Assembly (NCBI GenBank): GCA_002316005.1
Contig: DCIM01000077.1
Coordinates: 55,287 to 119,286 of the forward strand
DNA length: 64,000 nt
Origin: Prevotellaceae bacterium UBA1726
Lineage (GTDB): Bacteria; Bacteroidota; Bacteroidia; Bacteroidales; Bacteroidaceae
Direction of reading: 5' to 3'
Positions 49,671-58,833 of the stretch are shown piece after piece. A program made the translations under genes and the position numbers. The notes below the pieces were generated by a model. That model saw only the letters and a program-made list of their open reading frames with translations, was not told the origin of the DNA and did no database searches. Position 1 is the first letter of the stretch. The number at the start of each line of letters is the position of its first letter.

Positions 49671-49740
49671 GCAAAGATACAATAATATTTTTGCAATGCA
49701 AAAAAAACGACGGGATATATCTTGCCGAAAGGGGCAAAAA
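49671..49740 (-). promoter_or_regulatory. Promoter of the kinase-GH97-GH38 operon (block shared with the LRR gene)
   Basis: On the minus strand TATCTTTG (49679 to 49672) is the -7 box and TTTG (49702 to 49699) the -33 box, 19 bp apart. The upstream sequence with TTCGGCAAGATA (at about 49717-49728) is closely similar over about 70 bp to the region before the LRR gene (53479-53547). Confidence 0.75.
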
Positions 49741-49764
49741 AAAGAGCCTCAGGATTGAGGCTCG
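49736..49764 (-). terminator. Rho-independent terminator of the LRR gene
   Basis: GAGCCTCA (49744-49751) pairs with TGAGGCTC (49756-49763) across a GGAT loop. The A run at 49736-49743 gives a U run on the minus-strand transcript; T residues on the other side could permit weak action in the opposite direction. Confidence 0.87.
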
Positions 49765-49770
49765 ATTTTT

Positions 49771-52700
49771 CTATTTGATTACAACGCGGCGAGTTTTGCC
49801 GGCTGAAGTTACGATGTAGATGCCTGGGGCAAGTGAGCGGAGGGATGTTATGCCGCGAGCCACAAGAGTGCCGTCAATAGCGTAAACAGCGTCAATGGTA
49901 TTGCCAGTGGCCGTGATGCTGTCAATGTCGGTAGAGATGACGGTTACAGGTTTTGTGTAGAGAGTGAGGTTAGGGAAATTCTCGTTTGTCATGACACCCA
50001 CGATATCGCTTGTAGTACGAGCGATAGAGAAGGTAGTGACACCATTATCGATTGAGAAATCAGAGCCCTCGCTCAATTCATCGCCAACAAGTTCCTCTGT
50101 TTCGCTGTCAATAGTTGGCTTGCCCACGAACCAACGATAAGTGGTGGTTATGCCGTCTACTTCAGCCTCACTGCTGAGGTCGATGACCGACTGATTGTCG
50201 GCAATCTCAACATCCTGCTGCTTACCGTAGCTGTAAGAATACCATGAGTCCTTCTGAGCAGGGAGAGTAGAGAAGCGGAAACGGTTGCCTACGAGGTTGA
50301 GAACCTTAAGACTCTTGAGTCCGTTGACATCAATTTCAGTGAGGTTGTTGCTTGTCATCCACAACTGCTCAATGTTTGGAGCACCGTCGAACGAAATATC
50401 TGAGAAGTTGTTCACTGCAAGGTCGAGATTCCAGAGGTTAGGATTGTTGAGAGTGATGCTGCTCAGTTTGTTGTTGCCAAGGTAAGCCAATCCGAGTCCT
50501 TCAACCTTGCTCAAGTCGATAGTGGTGAAATTATTACCATTGAGCGAGAGGTAGTAGAGGTTTGGATAGAGGCTCAGGTCAATTGACGAGAGGTTGTTGT
50601 TGCTCAAGTTCAGTTCGCCCAAAGAATTCGACTTTGGCAGAGTGAACTTAGTCAAACCAGCATCAGCCAGGGTAATGGCGAAGGTCTTGGTGAGACCAGA
50701 GAGGTCAACATCCTTCATATGGGCACCAGTGATGCTGAATACAGAAAGGCGGTCGCTTTCGTCAGCCACGAGTACACGAACACGCGCATCCTTCTTTGTT
50801 GTAGCCGCAAAGCGAGTGTATGTGGTAGTGAGTTCGTAGGCAGTGACATTGCCATCACCTTCCCAGTCGAAATAAACGCAAGTACGGTCGTTCTCAGCAG
50901 CCAGCGAGAGTTCAACGTCGTTGCCCTCCTCTGTTGTTGTGAACGAAGCCAGTTCGATAGTAGGGACGGTGATAGGAGTGACAAGGGTTGTCTTCAGGAT
51001 GTTGTCGCCAGTGAACTGTGGGAAAAGGTTGTGAGACATCTCGCAATAAACATCACCTACAGAAGCATCAAGGAACTTTGTCAAACCGTGGTCGATGGTG
51101 TATTCAACATCCTGCTTGAGTTGTGTGCCATCAGCCTTGCGCCATACATAAGAAGTGGCATAGCCACTGCTATAGATATATTGCGAAGAAAGGTCGATAG
51201 TAGGCGACTTCAGCGCAATCTGTATTGGTTGCTGAGGTGCATAAGTGATGTCGTTTGTTGCCTTGTAGTCAGTGAGTAACTCGCTGATTTCAGGGAGAGT
51301 GAACTTGTTTCCTGTAATGTCGAACGATGACAATGGAGCATCAACAGGGACATATACATAAGTGAGGTTGTTGTTTGCCACATTCAGTACACGCAGACTG
51401 TCGCTGTTAGTGAACAATAGTTCTGTGAAAGCATTGCCCGAGAAGTCGGCATTCACCAGATTGTCAGCATCCGAAACATCAATGCTTGTGAGCTGGTTGT
51501 TGCTCAGATTGAGGTTGTGAGCTGCATAGAGGTCGTCGAAAGTCAGTTCAACGAGTTGGTTGTTGCTCAGGTTGATATTGTGGAGACTGCCCTTGTAGAA
51601 AAAATACGAAGGACCACCCAAGGCAAGTGATGAGAGAAGATTGCCCGAGAGGTCGAGAGCCTCAAGGTTGGCATTATATGAGAGGTCTATGCCACGCAAA
51701 CCGGCATTGCGAAGACTAAGTACGCGAAGGTCGGTGAGTTCAGAAAGAGTGATGTTTGAAATGCTCAATCCGTCGGTGGCAAGAGCCGATACATAATTGT
51801 CCTGTGGAGTATAGACGCGGATGCGGTTCTTACCCAGACGAGTGCCAACGATGTTGTTTGCTGAAGGAATTTCCTCTGTTACGGTGAAAGGCAGTGGATT
51901 GCCATCGCCGAAGTCAACAGAGACAGTGACAGGATTCTCTTCCGAAGCACCCACAACACCTATTGCCATCTCCATGGCACCATTCACCATTGTGCCAGAA
52001 GCAAATGAGAATGCCTCCACATCCTTGCCAAAGTCCTCCTCGCTACGGATACGGAATCTCTCAGTATAGAGGTCGTAGAGCGAGAAGACATTATTGCTGA
52101 AGGCAAAGAAAACCTGAGTGTCGCAAGGCTTGAGCAGAGTAATCTTACCGTCTTTGTAAGTATAGTAGTCAGTGCCAAGTTCCTGCCAGTCGGTAGGGTT
52201 ATCCTTTGGAGCAGTGTATAAAGTTACATATGTTGTTGTACCTTCGCGAAGCACATTCTTGCTGAGGTCGATGACATCGCCCACCTTGTAAGTGTCGTTG
52301 AGAACCAAATCCTTCTGGTTGTACTGATAATCGCCCCAAGTATCGCGAGGCAGAGGCAATGAACCAAAGTCCATGCGATTGTTGCCCAGATTCACATTGT
52401 AGAGTTCAGGACAGTTGCTCAAATCGATGGAAGTGAGGTCGTTGCCCGGTGCAGAGAGATCAAAGAGAATAGGATTCTGCGAGAGGTCGATAGATGTGAG
52501 TCCGTTGCCACCACAGAAGAGAACGTAGAGTTCAGGATTGTTAGTGACATCAAGCGAACTGAAACGGTATTCAGTGTTGACTGTTCCAGAAGCATGCGAA
52601 CAGTAGAACTGGTTCAGATGAGGACATTGACTAAGGTCGAGCGAAGTAACCTTAGTGTCGCTGACATTCAGAATCTGGAGCTTTGAACTGTTACTCAGGT

Positions 52701-53394
52701 CAAGACTCTCGACAGCAGTCATATCGAGCGAGAGACGCGCAAGGTTAGGGCAACCGCTTGGGTCGGCAGTCTTCAACGAAAGACAGTGATAGGCATCGAG
52801 CGAAACAAGGTTAGGGAAGTTTTTCAGATTGAAATCCGGCGATACATATCCCACCTGATGGATGTCGAGAATGGTAAGGTTTGGCAAGTAGCCCAGATTA
52901 AGAGGAGTATCCTTTGTGAAGGCATTGTCTGTCAGATAGAGAGCCTGCAACTTTGACATTGTGTCAACATTGAGCGACTTCAATGTGTTGTATTCCAGAT
53001 TGAGAATCTTGAGATTGAGGTCTTCACTGAAAGTGATGTCTGTGATACTGCAACCAGATGCATTGAAATAGTCGATTTTCGAAGCGTCACCATAGATTTT
53101 CACTACACCTTTTCGCGATACGCTACCATTGAAGGTAGAACCAACGAGTGTTGAGTCGCCTTCGATATAAGCAACTCCAACCTCCATGGTCTTCTTTCCG
53201 AAACCGCAGTCGATTTTTACTGTCACGCCCTCCTCGGTAGCACCCATAACGAGCGAGAAGGCATTGCTTTCACCATCATCGGCATAGAGGGTGGTGTTGA
53301 AAGTGATGATTGGTTCTTCGTCCTGAGCCTTTACCACGAGTGCCACAGCAAAGATGAAGAACAAAGAAAGGAATGTTCTTTTGAATTCTTTCAT
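49771..53394 (-). CDS. Large secreted leucine-rich-repeat protein with three repeated modules and sorting tail
   Basis: This 1207-residue surface protein has a signal peptide (MKEFKRTFLSLFFIFAVALVVKAQ). It consists of three modules, each a beta-sandwich-like segment (starting near residues 25, 460 and 815; e.g. FSLVMGATEEGVTVKIDCG) followed by leucine-rich repeats of the L-x-x-L-D-L-S-x-N type (LTSIDLSQNPILFDLSAPGN, LYYLSLNGNNFTTIDLSKV). The C-terminus (YAIDGTLVARGI...LAPGIYIVTSAGKTRRVVIK) is a typical type A sorting domain of the type IX system. A role in adhesion or ligand binding is likely but not shown. The start was chosen for its signal peptide. It has its own promoter and terminator. 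Confidence 0.88.
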   Translation of the reverse strand: MKEFKRTFLSLFFIFAVALVVKAQDEEPIITFNTTLYADDGESNAFSLVMGATEEGVTVKIDCGFGKKTMEVGVAYIEGDSTLVGSTFNGSVSRKGVVKIYGDASKIDYFNASGCSITDITFSEDLNLKILNLEYNTLKSLNVDTMSKLQALYLTDNAFTKDTPLNLGYLPNLTILDIHQVGYVSPDFNLKNFPNLVSLDAYHCLSLKTADPSGCPNLARLSLDMTAVESLDLSNSSKLQILNVSDTKVTSLDLSQCPHLNQFYCSHASGTVNTEYRFSSLDVTNNPELYVLFCGGNGLTSIDLSQNPILFDLSAPGNDLTSIDLSNCPELYNVNLGNNRMDFGSLPLPRDTWGDYQYNQKDLVLNDTYKVGDVIDLSKNVLREGTTTYVTLYTAPKDNPTDWQELGTDYYTYKDGKITLLKPCDTQVFFAFSNNVFSLYDLYTERFRIRSEEDFGKDVEAFSFASGTMVNGAMEMAIGVVGASEENPVTVSVDFGDGNPLPFTVTEEIPSANNIVGTRLGKNRIRVYTPQDNYVSALATDGLSISNITLSELTDLRVLSLRNAGLRGIDLSYNANLEALDLSGNLLSSLALGGPSYFFYKGSLHNINLSNNQLVELTFDDLYAAHNLNLSNNQLTSIDVSDADNLVNADFSGNAFTELLFTNSDSLRVLNVANNNLTYVYVPVDAPLSSFDITGNKFTLPEISELLTDYKATNDITYAPQQPIQIALKSPTIDLSSQYIYSSGYATSYVWRKADGTQLKQDVEYTIDHGLTKFLDASVGDVYCEMSHNLFPQFTGDNILKTTLVTPITVPTIELASFTTTEEGNDVELSLAAENDRTCVYFDWEGDGNVTAYELTTTYTRFAATTKKDARVRVLVADESDRLSVFSITGAHMKDVDLSGLTKTFAITLADAGLTKFTLPKSNSLGELNLSNNNLSSIDLSLYPNLYYLSLNGNNFTTIDLSKVEGLGLAYLGNNKLSSITLNNPNLWNLDLAVNNFSDISFDGAPNIEQLWMTSNNLTEIDVNGLKSLKVLNLVGNRFRFSTLPAQKDSWYSYSYGKQQDVEIADNQSVIDLSSEAEVDGITTTYRWFVGKPTIDSETEELVGDELSEGSDFSIDNGVTTFSIARTTSDIVGVMTNENFPNLTLYTKPVTVISTDIDSITATGNTIDAVYAIDGTLVARGITSLRSLAPGIYIVTSAGKTRRVVIK

Positions 53395-53478
53395 ATTGAA
53401 AATAATGTTTGTTGTCATAAAAATCTCTCTCGCGAAACAATCGCTGTCCGCATAAAAAAGTGAATTGGTTTTTGCGTT

Positions 53479-53547
53479 GCAAAGTTACGAATTATTTTCG
53501 GCAATGCAAAGAAAACGAAGATATTATCTTGCCGAACGATACAAAAA
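53479..53547 (-). promoter_or_regulatory. Promoter of the LRR gene (block shared with the kinase operon)
   Basis: On the minus strand TAACTTTG (53487 to 53480) is the -7 box and TTTG (53510 to 53507) the -33 box, 19 bp apart. Upstream it carries TTCGGCAAGATA and an A/T block matching the kinase promoter at 49671-49740 almost base for base. Confidence 0.75.
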
Positions 53548-53575
53548 GGAGGCACTGCTTCACAGCAATGCCTCC
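53543..53575 (-). terminator. Rho-independent terminator of glnN
   Basis: GGAGGCA (53548-53554) pairs with TGCCTCC (53569-53575), with extra pairing AGCA/TGCT inside. An A run precedes it on the plus strand (U run on the transcript). A smaller hairpin GCCGGA-aag-TCCGGT lies right after the stop at 53631-53645. Confidence 0.83.
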
Positions 53576-53648
53576 ACGCAAACTTAAACAACCAATAAAA
53601 GAAATAGATTCTAATATGGTATATCTTAAAGCCGGAAAGTCCGGTTTT

Positions 53649-55838
53649 TTATCTCATGAACAAGAGTTCGCGATACTTAGGAAGTGTCCAGAGTTCGTCA
53701 GCAACGATGAGCTCGAGTTTGTCGATTTCGTAGCGGATTTCATCGAACTTTGGTTCAACAGTATCGTGATAAGCGAGAGCCTTTGTGCGCTCGTCCTCAA
53801 TCTTGTTGGCAACCTTACGAGCCTCAACGAGTTCAGCAACGCCAGTCGCAATCTTCTGGCTACGCTCGGCAATCTCGCGAAGGATGGCGATGTTACGCTC
53901 AGAGAGAGCTTTGCCTTCATTCTCGCCGAAAATCTTCATCATGTTGTCCACATTGCAAGCCAACTGACTCTGGTAGCGAGTAGCAACAGGGATGATGTGG
54001 TTCATTGTGATATCGCCGAGGACGCGAGCCTCAATCTGAATCTTCTTTGTGTAAGTCTCCCACTTGATTTCGTTACGAGCCTCAAGTTCCTTCTTTGTGA
54101 ACACCTTCATAGACTCGAACATCTTAACGCTTGCATCATCAAGATAGCGGTCGAAGATGACTGGACAAGACTTCTCAACATCAAGACCACGCTTTGTAGC
54201 CTCAACAACCCACTCATCAGAGTAGCCGTTGCCATCGAAGTGGATAGGAGCGCAAGTCTTGATATCCTCGCGAACAACATCAAGGATAGCACTGAACTTA
54301 TCCTCGCCCTTAGCGATGAGAGCATCAACACGAACTTTGAAGTCGGCCAAAGCCTCAGCAACAGCTGTGTTCAAAGCAATCATTGCAGAAGCACAGTTTG
54401 CCTCAGAACCTACTGCACGGAACTCGAAACGGTTACCTGTGAAGGCGAATGGCGAAGTACGGTTACGGTCGGTGTTGTCAATGAGAAGTTCAGGAATCTC
54501 TGGAATATCGAGCTTAGAGATTGCCTTACCAGTAACTGCGAAGATATCCTCCTTGTCAGACTTCACGATATGCTCGAGCAACTCAGACAACTGCTTTCCA
54601 AGGAAAGAAGAGATGATTGCAGGAGGAGCCTCGTTAGCACCCAGACGATGAGCATTTGTAGCACTCATGATAGAAGCCTTGAGAAGACCGTTGTGCTTGT
54701 AAACACCCATGAGAGTCTCAACGATGAATGTCACGAAACGGAGGTTGCCCTCTGGAGTCTTGCCAGGAGCGTGGCAGAGGATACCAGTGTCAGTAGAAAG
54801 CGACCAGTTGTTGTGCTTACCCGAACCGTTGATGCCATCGAATGGCTTCTCGTGGAGCAGACAGCGGAAACCATGCTTGCGAGCCACCTTCTTCATCAAT
54901 GACATGAGAAGCATATTGTGGTCAACAGCGAGGTTTGTCTCCTCGAAGATAGGAGCAATCTCAAACTGGTTTGGTGCAACCTCATTGTGGCGAGTCTTGC
55001 AAGGGATGCCGAGTTCAAGAGCCTGAATCTCAAGGTCTTTCATGAAAGCCTGAACACGATCAGGAATTGTTCCGAAGTAGTGGTCGTCCATCTGCTGATC
55101 CTTTGCTGAGTCGTGACCCATGAGGGTACGGCCAGTGAGGAGAAGGTCAGGACGAGCAGAGTAGAGACCCTCGTCAACGAGGAAGTACTCCTGCTCCCAA
55201 CCAAGGTTAGAAGTAACCTTCTTCACATTTGGATCGAAATACTGAGCCACTGCAGTACCAGCCTCGTTTACAGCACGAAGAGCCTTGAGCAATGGTGCCT
55301 TATAGTCGAGAGCCTCACCTGTATAAGAGATGAACACTGTAGGGATACACAGAGTGTCATCAATGATGAAGACAGGACTTGTAGGATCCCAAGCCGAGTA
55401 GCCACGAGCCTCGAATGTAGAACGAATACCACCTGAAGGGAAAGACGAAGCGTCAGGTTCCTGCTGAACGAGCAATTTTCCTGAGAACTCCTCAATCATT
55501 CCACCCTTGCCGTCGTGCTCTACGAAAGCATCATGCTTCTCTGCAGTACCTTCGGTAAGTGGCTGGAACCAGTGTGTATAGTGAGTTACTCCGTTCTCAT
55601 CAGCCCATTGCTTCATTCCCTTAGCAACAGCATCTGCAATACTACGGTCGAGCTCGGCACCATTATCGATAACATCAATCATCTTGTCGTAAACCTTACG
55701 GTCAAGATACTTGTACATCTTCTGGCGGTTGAATACCTTCTTGCCGAAGAACTCTGATGGACGCTCATTTGGAGCGGCAACTTCGAGAGGTCGCTTAGCG
55801 AATGCCTCTTCTACAACTTGGAATCTAAGATTTGCCAT
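53649..55838 (-). CDS. glnN: Glutamine synthetase type III
   Basis: This 729-residue enzyme makes glutamine from glutamate, ammonium and ATP in the cytosol. Length and sequence match GSIII, which is much longer than GSI and common in Bacteroidetes. Visible marks are the N-terminal NRQKMYKYLDRKVYDKM, TEGTAEKHDAFVEH, CLLHEKPFDGINGSGKHNNWS (the binding site of glutamate and ammonium), NRTSPFAFTGNRFEFRAVGS and the C-terminal helical region. It is 38 bp downstream of dapL in the same direction, so it is probably cotranscribed with dapF and dapL and faces PII, Amt and AsnB across the divergent region. Confidence 0.96.
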   Translation of the reverse strand: MANLRFQVVEEAFAKRPLEVAAPNERPSEFFGKKVFNRQKMYKYLDRKVYDKMIDVIDNGAELDRSIADAVAKGMKQWADENGVTHYTHWFQPLTEGTAEKHDAFVEHDGKGGMIEEFSGKLLVQQEPDASSFPSGGIRSTFEARGYSAWDPTSPVFIIDDTLCIPTVFISYTGEALDYKAPLLKALRAVNEAGTAVAQYFDPNVKKVTSNLGWEQEYFLVDEGLYSARPDLLLTGRTLMGHDSAKDQQMDDHYFGTIPDRVQAFMKDLEIQALELGIPCKTRHNEVAPNQFEIAPIFEETNLAVDHNMLLMSLMKKVARKHGFRCLLHEKPFDGINGSGKHNNWSLSTDTGILCHAPGKTPEGNLRFVTFIVETLMGVYKHNGLLKASIMSATNAHRLGANEAPPAIISSFLGKQLSELLEHIVKSDKEDIFAVTGKAISKLDIPEIPELLIDNTDRNRTSPFAFTGNRFEFRAVGSEANCASAMIALNTAVAEALADFKVRVDALIAKGEDKFSAILDVVREDIKTCAPIHFDGNGYSDEWVVEATKRGLDVEKSCPVIFDRYLDDASVKMFESMKVFTKKELEARNEIKWETYTKKIQIEARVLGDITMNHIIPVATRYQSQLACNVDNMMKIFGENEGKALSERNIAILREIAERSQKIATGVAELVEARKVANKIEDERTKALAYHDTVEPKFDEIRYEIDKLELIVADELWTLPKYRELLFMR

Positions 55839-55876
55839 AGCTTTTCAATTATTTTGTTATCCTAAAAACTGTTATC

Positions 55877-57112
55877 TTATTTACTCTGCATCCAGTCCTT
55901 AATGCGCTGGATTGCTTCTTTTATGTCATTGCGATCGCCAAAGGCGGTAAGGCGGAAATAACCCTCGCCCGAAGGACCGAAACCTACTCCTGGAGTGCAG
56001 ACAACGGCAGCACCGTAGAGCATCTGCTCGAAGAATTTCCAACTCTCCTCGCCGTTTGGAGTCTTCACCCAGAGGTAAGGGGCATTAACACCACCGTATA
56101 CCTTGAATCCGAGTGCTTCAAGACCTTCACGCATAATCTTCGCATTGCCCATGTAGTAATCAATGGTTTCGCGAACCTGCGCCTTGCCTTCTGGAGTGTA
56201 GATGGCCTCTGCCGCACGCTGGGAGATGTAACTTGTTCCATTGAACTTTGTTGACTGACGGCGGTCCCAGATGTGGTTGAGTTCTACTCGCTCGCCCTGG
56301 AGGGTTGCTGCTGTGACATCCTTTGGAATGATGGTGTAGCCACAACGAACACCAGTGAATCCCGCTGTCTTTGAATATGAATGGAACTCTATTGCGCACT
56401 TGCGTGCACCTTTTATCTCATATATTGAATGAGGAACATCATCCTCGGTGATATATGCTTCGTATGCTGCATCGTAGAGAAGGAGAGTATCGTTCTTCAA
56501 TGCATAGTTCACCCATTTGCGGAGCTGATCCTTTGTGAGGGTAGTGCCCGTAGGGTTGTTTGGGTAGCAGAGATAAACCACATCCACGCGATGGTCAGGA
56601 ATCTCTGGTACGAAGTTGTTTGCCTCAGTGCAAGGCATATAGTTGATGGCACTCCATTTGCCGTTCTCAAGAATTCCTGCTCGTCCCCACATCACATTCG
56701 AGTCAATATAGACAGGATAGATAGGGTCGGTCATTCCAACTGAGTTGTCCCAACGAACAATGTCACTGATGTTACCTGTGTCGCTCTTTGCTCCGTCGTT
56801 CACGAAAACCTCGCTTGGGTCAAGATGAATACCGCGAGGAGCGAAGTCGTTCTTGATGATTGCCTCGCGGAGGAAGTCGTATCCACGCTCAGGACCATAT
56901 CCACGGAACGAAGCCTTTGATGCCATCTCGTCAACAGCCTTGTGCATTGCATCTATCACTGCAGGACAGAGTGGTTGTGTTACATCACCAATACCGAGAC
57001 TGATTACTCTGGTCTTTGGGTGAGACACCTTGAAAGCATTCACCTTCTTTGCGATGTCTGCAAAGAGGTAGTTGTTTGATAGCTTCAGGTAATGTTCGTT
57101 TACTAATGCCAT
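55877..57112 (-). CDS. dapL: LL-diaminopimelate aminotransferase
   Basis: This 411-residue PLP enzyme converts tetrahydrodipicolinate directly to LL-diaminopimelate with glutamate as amino donor, a short route to lysine and peptidoglycan. The start ALVNEHYLKLSNNYLFADI and the motif RGYGPERGYDFLREAI are typical of DapL; the PLP lysine is Lys248 in SYSKTAGFTG. The ATG at 57112 was chosen to match the family N-terminus. It follows dapF by 28 bp, forming the last two steps to meso-diaminopimelate. Confidence 0.95.
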   Translation of the reverse strand: MALVNEHYLKLSNNYLFADIAKKVNAFKVSHPKTRVISLGIGDVTQPLCPAVIDAMHKAVDEMASKASFRGYGPERGYDFLREAIIKNDFAPRGIHLDPSEVFVNDGAKSDTGNISDIVRWDNSVGMTDPIYPVYIDSNVMWGRAGILENGKWSAINYMPCTEANNFVPEIPDHRVDVVYLCYPNNPTGTTLTKDQLRKWVNYALKNDTLLLYDAAYEAYITEDDVPHSIYEIKGARKCAIEFHSYSKTAGFTGVRCGYTIIPKDVTAATLQGERVELNHIWDRRQSTKFNGTSYISQRAAEAIYTPEGKAQVRETIDYYMGNAKIMREGLEALGFKVYGGVNAPYLWVKTPNGEESWKFFEQMLYGAAVVCTPGVGFGPSGEGYFRLTAFGDRNDIKEAIQRIKDWMQSK

Positions 57113-57140
57113 AATAGTTTTCCCCTTATTGTTAAGTTTG

Positions 57141-57986
57141 TTATTCCGGGAGATTAATCTCACCTTCGAAACTGATGGCGGCAGGACCAGTCATATAAAT
57201 ATGGTTGTCGGTCTCTTTCCATTCAATTTCCAGCACTCCACCGTCCATGACGATTCGTGCTTTTCTGTCGGTTCGCCCGGTGAGGAAGGATGCAACGGCT
57301 GTGGCGCAAGCTCCTGTTCCGCAAGCCCATGTTATTCCACTGCCGCGCTCCCACACTCGGGTTCTTACTTCGCCTATCCCTGTCAGTTGTGCAAACTCAA
57401 TGTTGCACCGCTGAGGGAAGGCTTCATCTCTCTCTAATATTTTACCGTATTTTGAAATGTCAATCTTGTCAATGTCATCAACGAATGTCACGAAATGAGG
57501 ATTTCCCATTGATACGAATGTGCCGCGGAATGAGCGGAAGTCGGCTTTCAATGTGTCACCTGCCGATTCGTCAAACTGTGCTGGTTGGTGGAGTTGTGGT
57601 TCACCCATATCAACAGTCACTGTTTCAACCAGTCCTTCATCGTTGAGATGCAGATTCAGTATTTTCACGCCCGAAAGAGTCTGCAGACGGATAGGATTCT
57701 TGTCGGTGATGCCTTTGTCGTGGAGGTATTTCGCAACGCAACGAGTACCATTTCCACACATCATTGCCTCAGAACCATCGTTGTTGAAGATGCGCATAGA
57801 ATAATCAGCGTCTTCCTGTGTAGCCTCGCCAATGAGAATCAAACCGTCACTGCCAATGCCGAAGTGAGGTTTGCTCCATTCAATGGAAGCCTTCTCAGGA
57901 TCTGGTATATTATATAATAAGGTGTTGACATAGATGTAATCATTGCCTGCACCATGCATCTTTGTGAACTTTATCTTATTGGACAT
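57141..57986 (-). CDS. dapF: Diaminopimelate epimerase
   Basis: This 281-residue enzyme epimerises LL- to meso-diaminopimelate. The start [16 protein letters not shown] and the two catalytic cysteines, Cys77 in MMCGNGTRC and Cys222 in [10 protein letters not shown], are present. It is first in the leftward dapF-dapL-glnN set. Its promoter lies in the 429-bp divergent region shared with the PII gene. Confidence 0.95.
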   Translation of the reverse strand: MSNKIKFTKMHGAGNDYIYVNTLLYNIPDPEKASIEWSKPHFGIGSDGLILIGEATQEDADYSMRIFNNDGSEAMMCGNGTRCVAKYLHDKGITDKNPIRLQTLSGVKILNLHLNDEGLVETVTVDMGEPQLHQPAQFDESAGDTLKADFRSFRGTFVSMGNPHFVTFVDDIDKIDISKYGKILERDEAFPQRCNIEFAQLTGIGEVRTRVWERGSGITWACGTGACATAVASFLTGRTDRKARIVMDGGVLEIEWKETDNHIYMTGPAAISFEGEINLPE

Positions 57987-58098
57987 CTTTTTCTTGCGTT
58001 GTTGTCGTTTGCATTGTTATCCCTCGAAATCATTAGTCCGAAGACTCAATTCATCCGAAATTATCTCTCTTGCGTTACATTATTTGTGTTTCGCACTG

Positions 58099-58128
58099 CA
58101 AAAGTACTCATAATTCAACAAAAAACAA
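58099..58128 (-). promoter_or_regulatory. Promoter of dapF-dapL-glnN
   Basis: On the minus strand TACTTTTG (58106 to 58099) fits the -7 box and TTG (58128 to 58126) the -33 element, 19 bp apart. The leader to dapF is about 110 nt. The rest of 57987-58415 is AT-rich, holds this and the opposite promoter, and shows no gene. Confidence 0.65.
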
Positions 58129-58282
58129 TGAATTCGAATAAAAAACATAATGAAATTTCGTTCATATTTCAAATTGCTTGATTTATGTAGGGTTTTGCTT
58201 ACAGATTGTAATTCGGCGAATATGCTTTTTGTTCAAAATGATAGATAGTGCACGAATTCAATATCAAAACGCCTTAATTTTG

Positions 58283-58313
58283 TTGTTTACACAAACATTT
58301 TGTTGTAATTTTG
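58283..58313 (+). promoter_or_regulatory. Promoter of the PII-Amt operon
   Basis: TTG (58283-58285) and TAATTTTG (58306-58313), 20 bp apart, match the Bacteroidetes consensus. The leader to the PII start codon is about 95 nt and has no evident hairpin. Confidence 0.68.
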
Positions 58314-58415
58314 CACCAGAAAACGAACAAAGTGTAAGTTAAAGTATTGAAAGATTGGTGTTTTTAATATATATAAGGTAATAAAGGATTGTTTTTAGTT
58401 TAACAGGTAAAGATT

Positions 58416-58763
58416 ATGAAGAAAATTGAAGCGATTATCAGAAAGACAAAGTTTGAAGAGGTGAAGGAAGCCCTTCTTTCTTCGGACATCGACTGGTTTG
58501 AGTATCATGATGTTCATGGAATTGGTCAGTCGCGCCAGGAGAGAGTTTATCGCGGTGTCCAGTATTCCACCGATGTTATTGAACGAGTAGCAATTACCAT
58601 TGTTTGCCGCGATATGTTCGTTGAACCTACAGTGAAGGTCATTATGACAGTAGCTCATACTGGTCAGGTTGGCGATGGACGAATATTCGTCTCGGATGTC
58701 ATCAACTGTTACAGTATCCGTACTGGTGAGAATGGTGATGTGGTATTGAGGGATAAGAAATAG
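58416..58763 (+). CDS. PII nitrogen regulatory protein (GlnB/GlnK family)
   Basis: This 115-residue trimeric signal protein senses 2-oxoglutarate and ATP/ADP and controls ammonium uptake. It has the N-terminal MKKIEAIIRKTKFEEVKEAL, a T-loop (about 36-56) with Tyr50 near the usual modification site in YRGVQYSTD, the B-loop VAHTGQVGDGRIFVSDV and RTGE. The T-loop differs from the enterobacterial form (RGAEY), which is common in this phylum. It is 70 bp before the ammonium transporter gene, so it is most like GlnK and probably gates Amt. Confidence 0.94.
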   Translation: MKKIEAIIRKTKFEEVKEALLSSDIDWFEYHDVHGIGQSRQERVYRGVQYSTDVIERVAITIVCRDMFVEPTVKVIMTVAHTGQVGDGRIFVSDVINCYSIRTGENGDVVLRDKK

Positions 58764-58794
58764 CCCCCTCCCATCCTCCCCGAGGGGAGGAGGA
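58761..58794. repeat. Dispersed hairpin element, copy 3
   Basis: The GC-rich hairpin CCTCCCCGAGGGGAGG with a CCCCCTCCCAT flank is the reverse-strand form of the element at 61095-61128. It directly follows the PII stop codon, between PII and Amt genes. Confidence 0.78.
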
Positions 58795-58833
58795 TAATGA
58801 AAACACAAGGATAACATTAAAAGAATTTCAGTT

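Noticed and set aside
53460..54902. A 480-codon ORF on the plus strand
   Set aside because: It is antisense to glnN and crosses its terminators; its translated sequence has no recognisable family feature.
58316..58415. A glutamine or other riboswitch in the PII leader
   Set aside because: The leader of about 95 nt is AT-rich and shows no conserved stem set that I can recognise.
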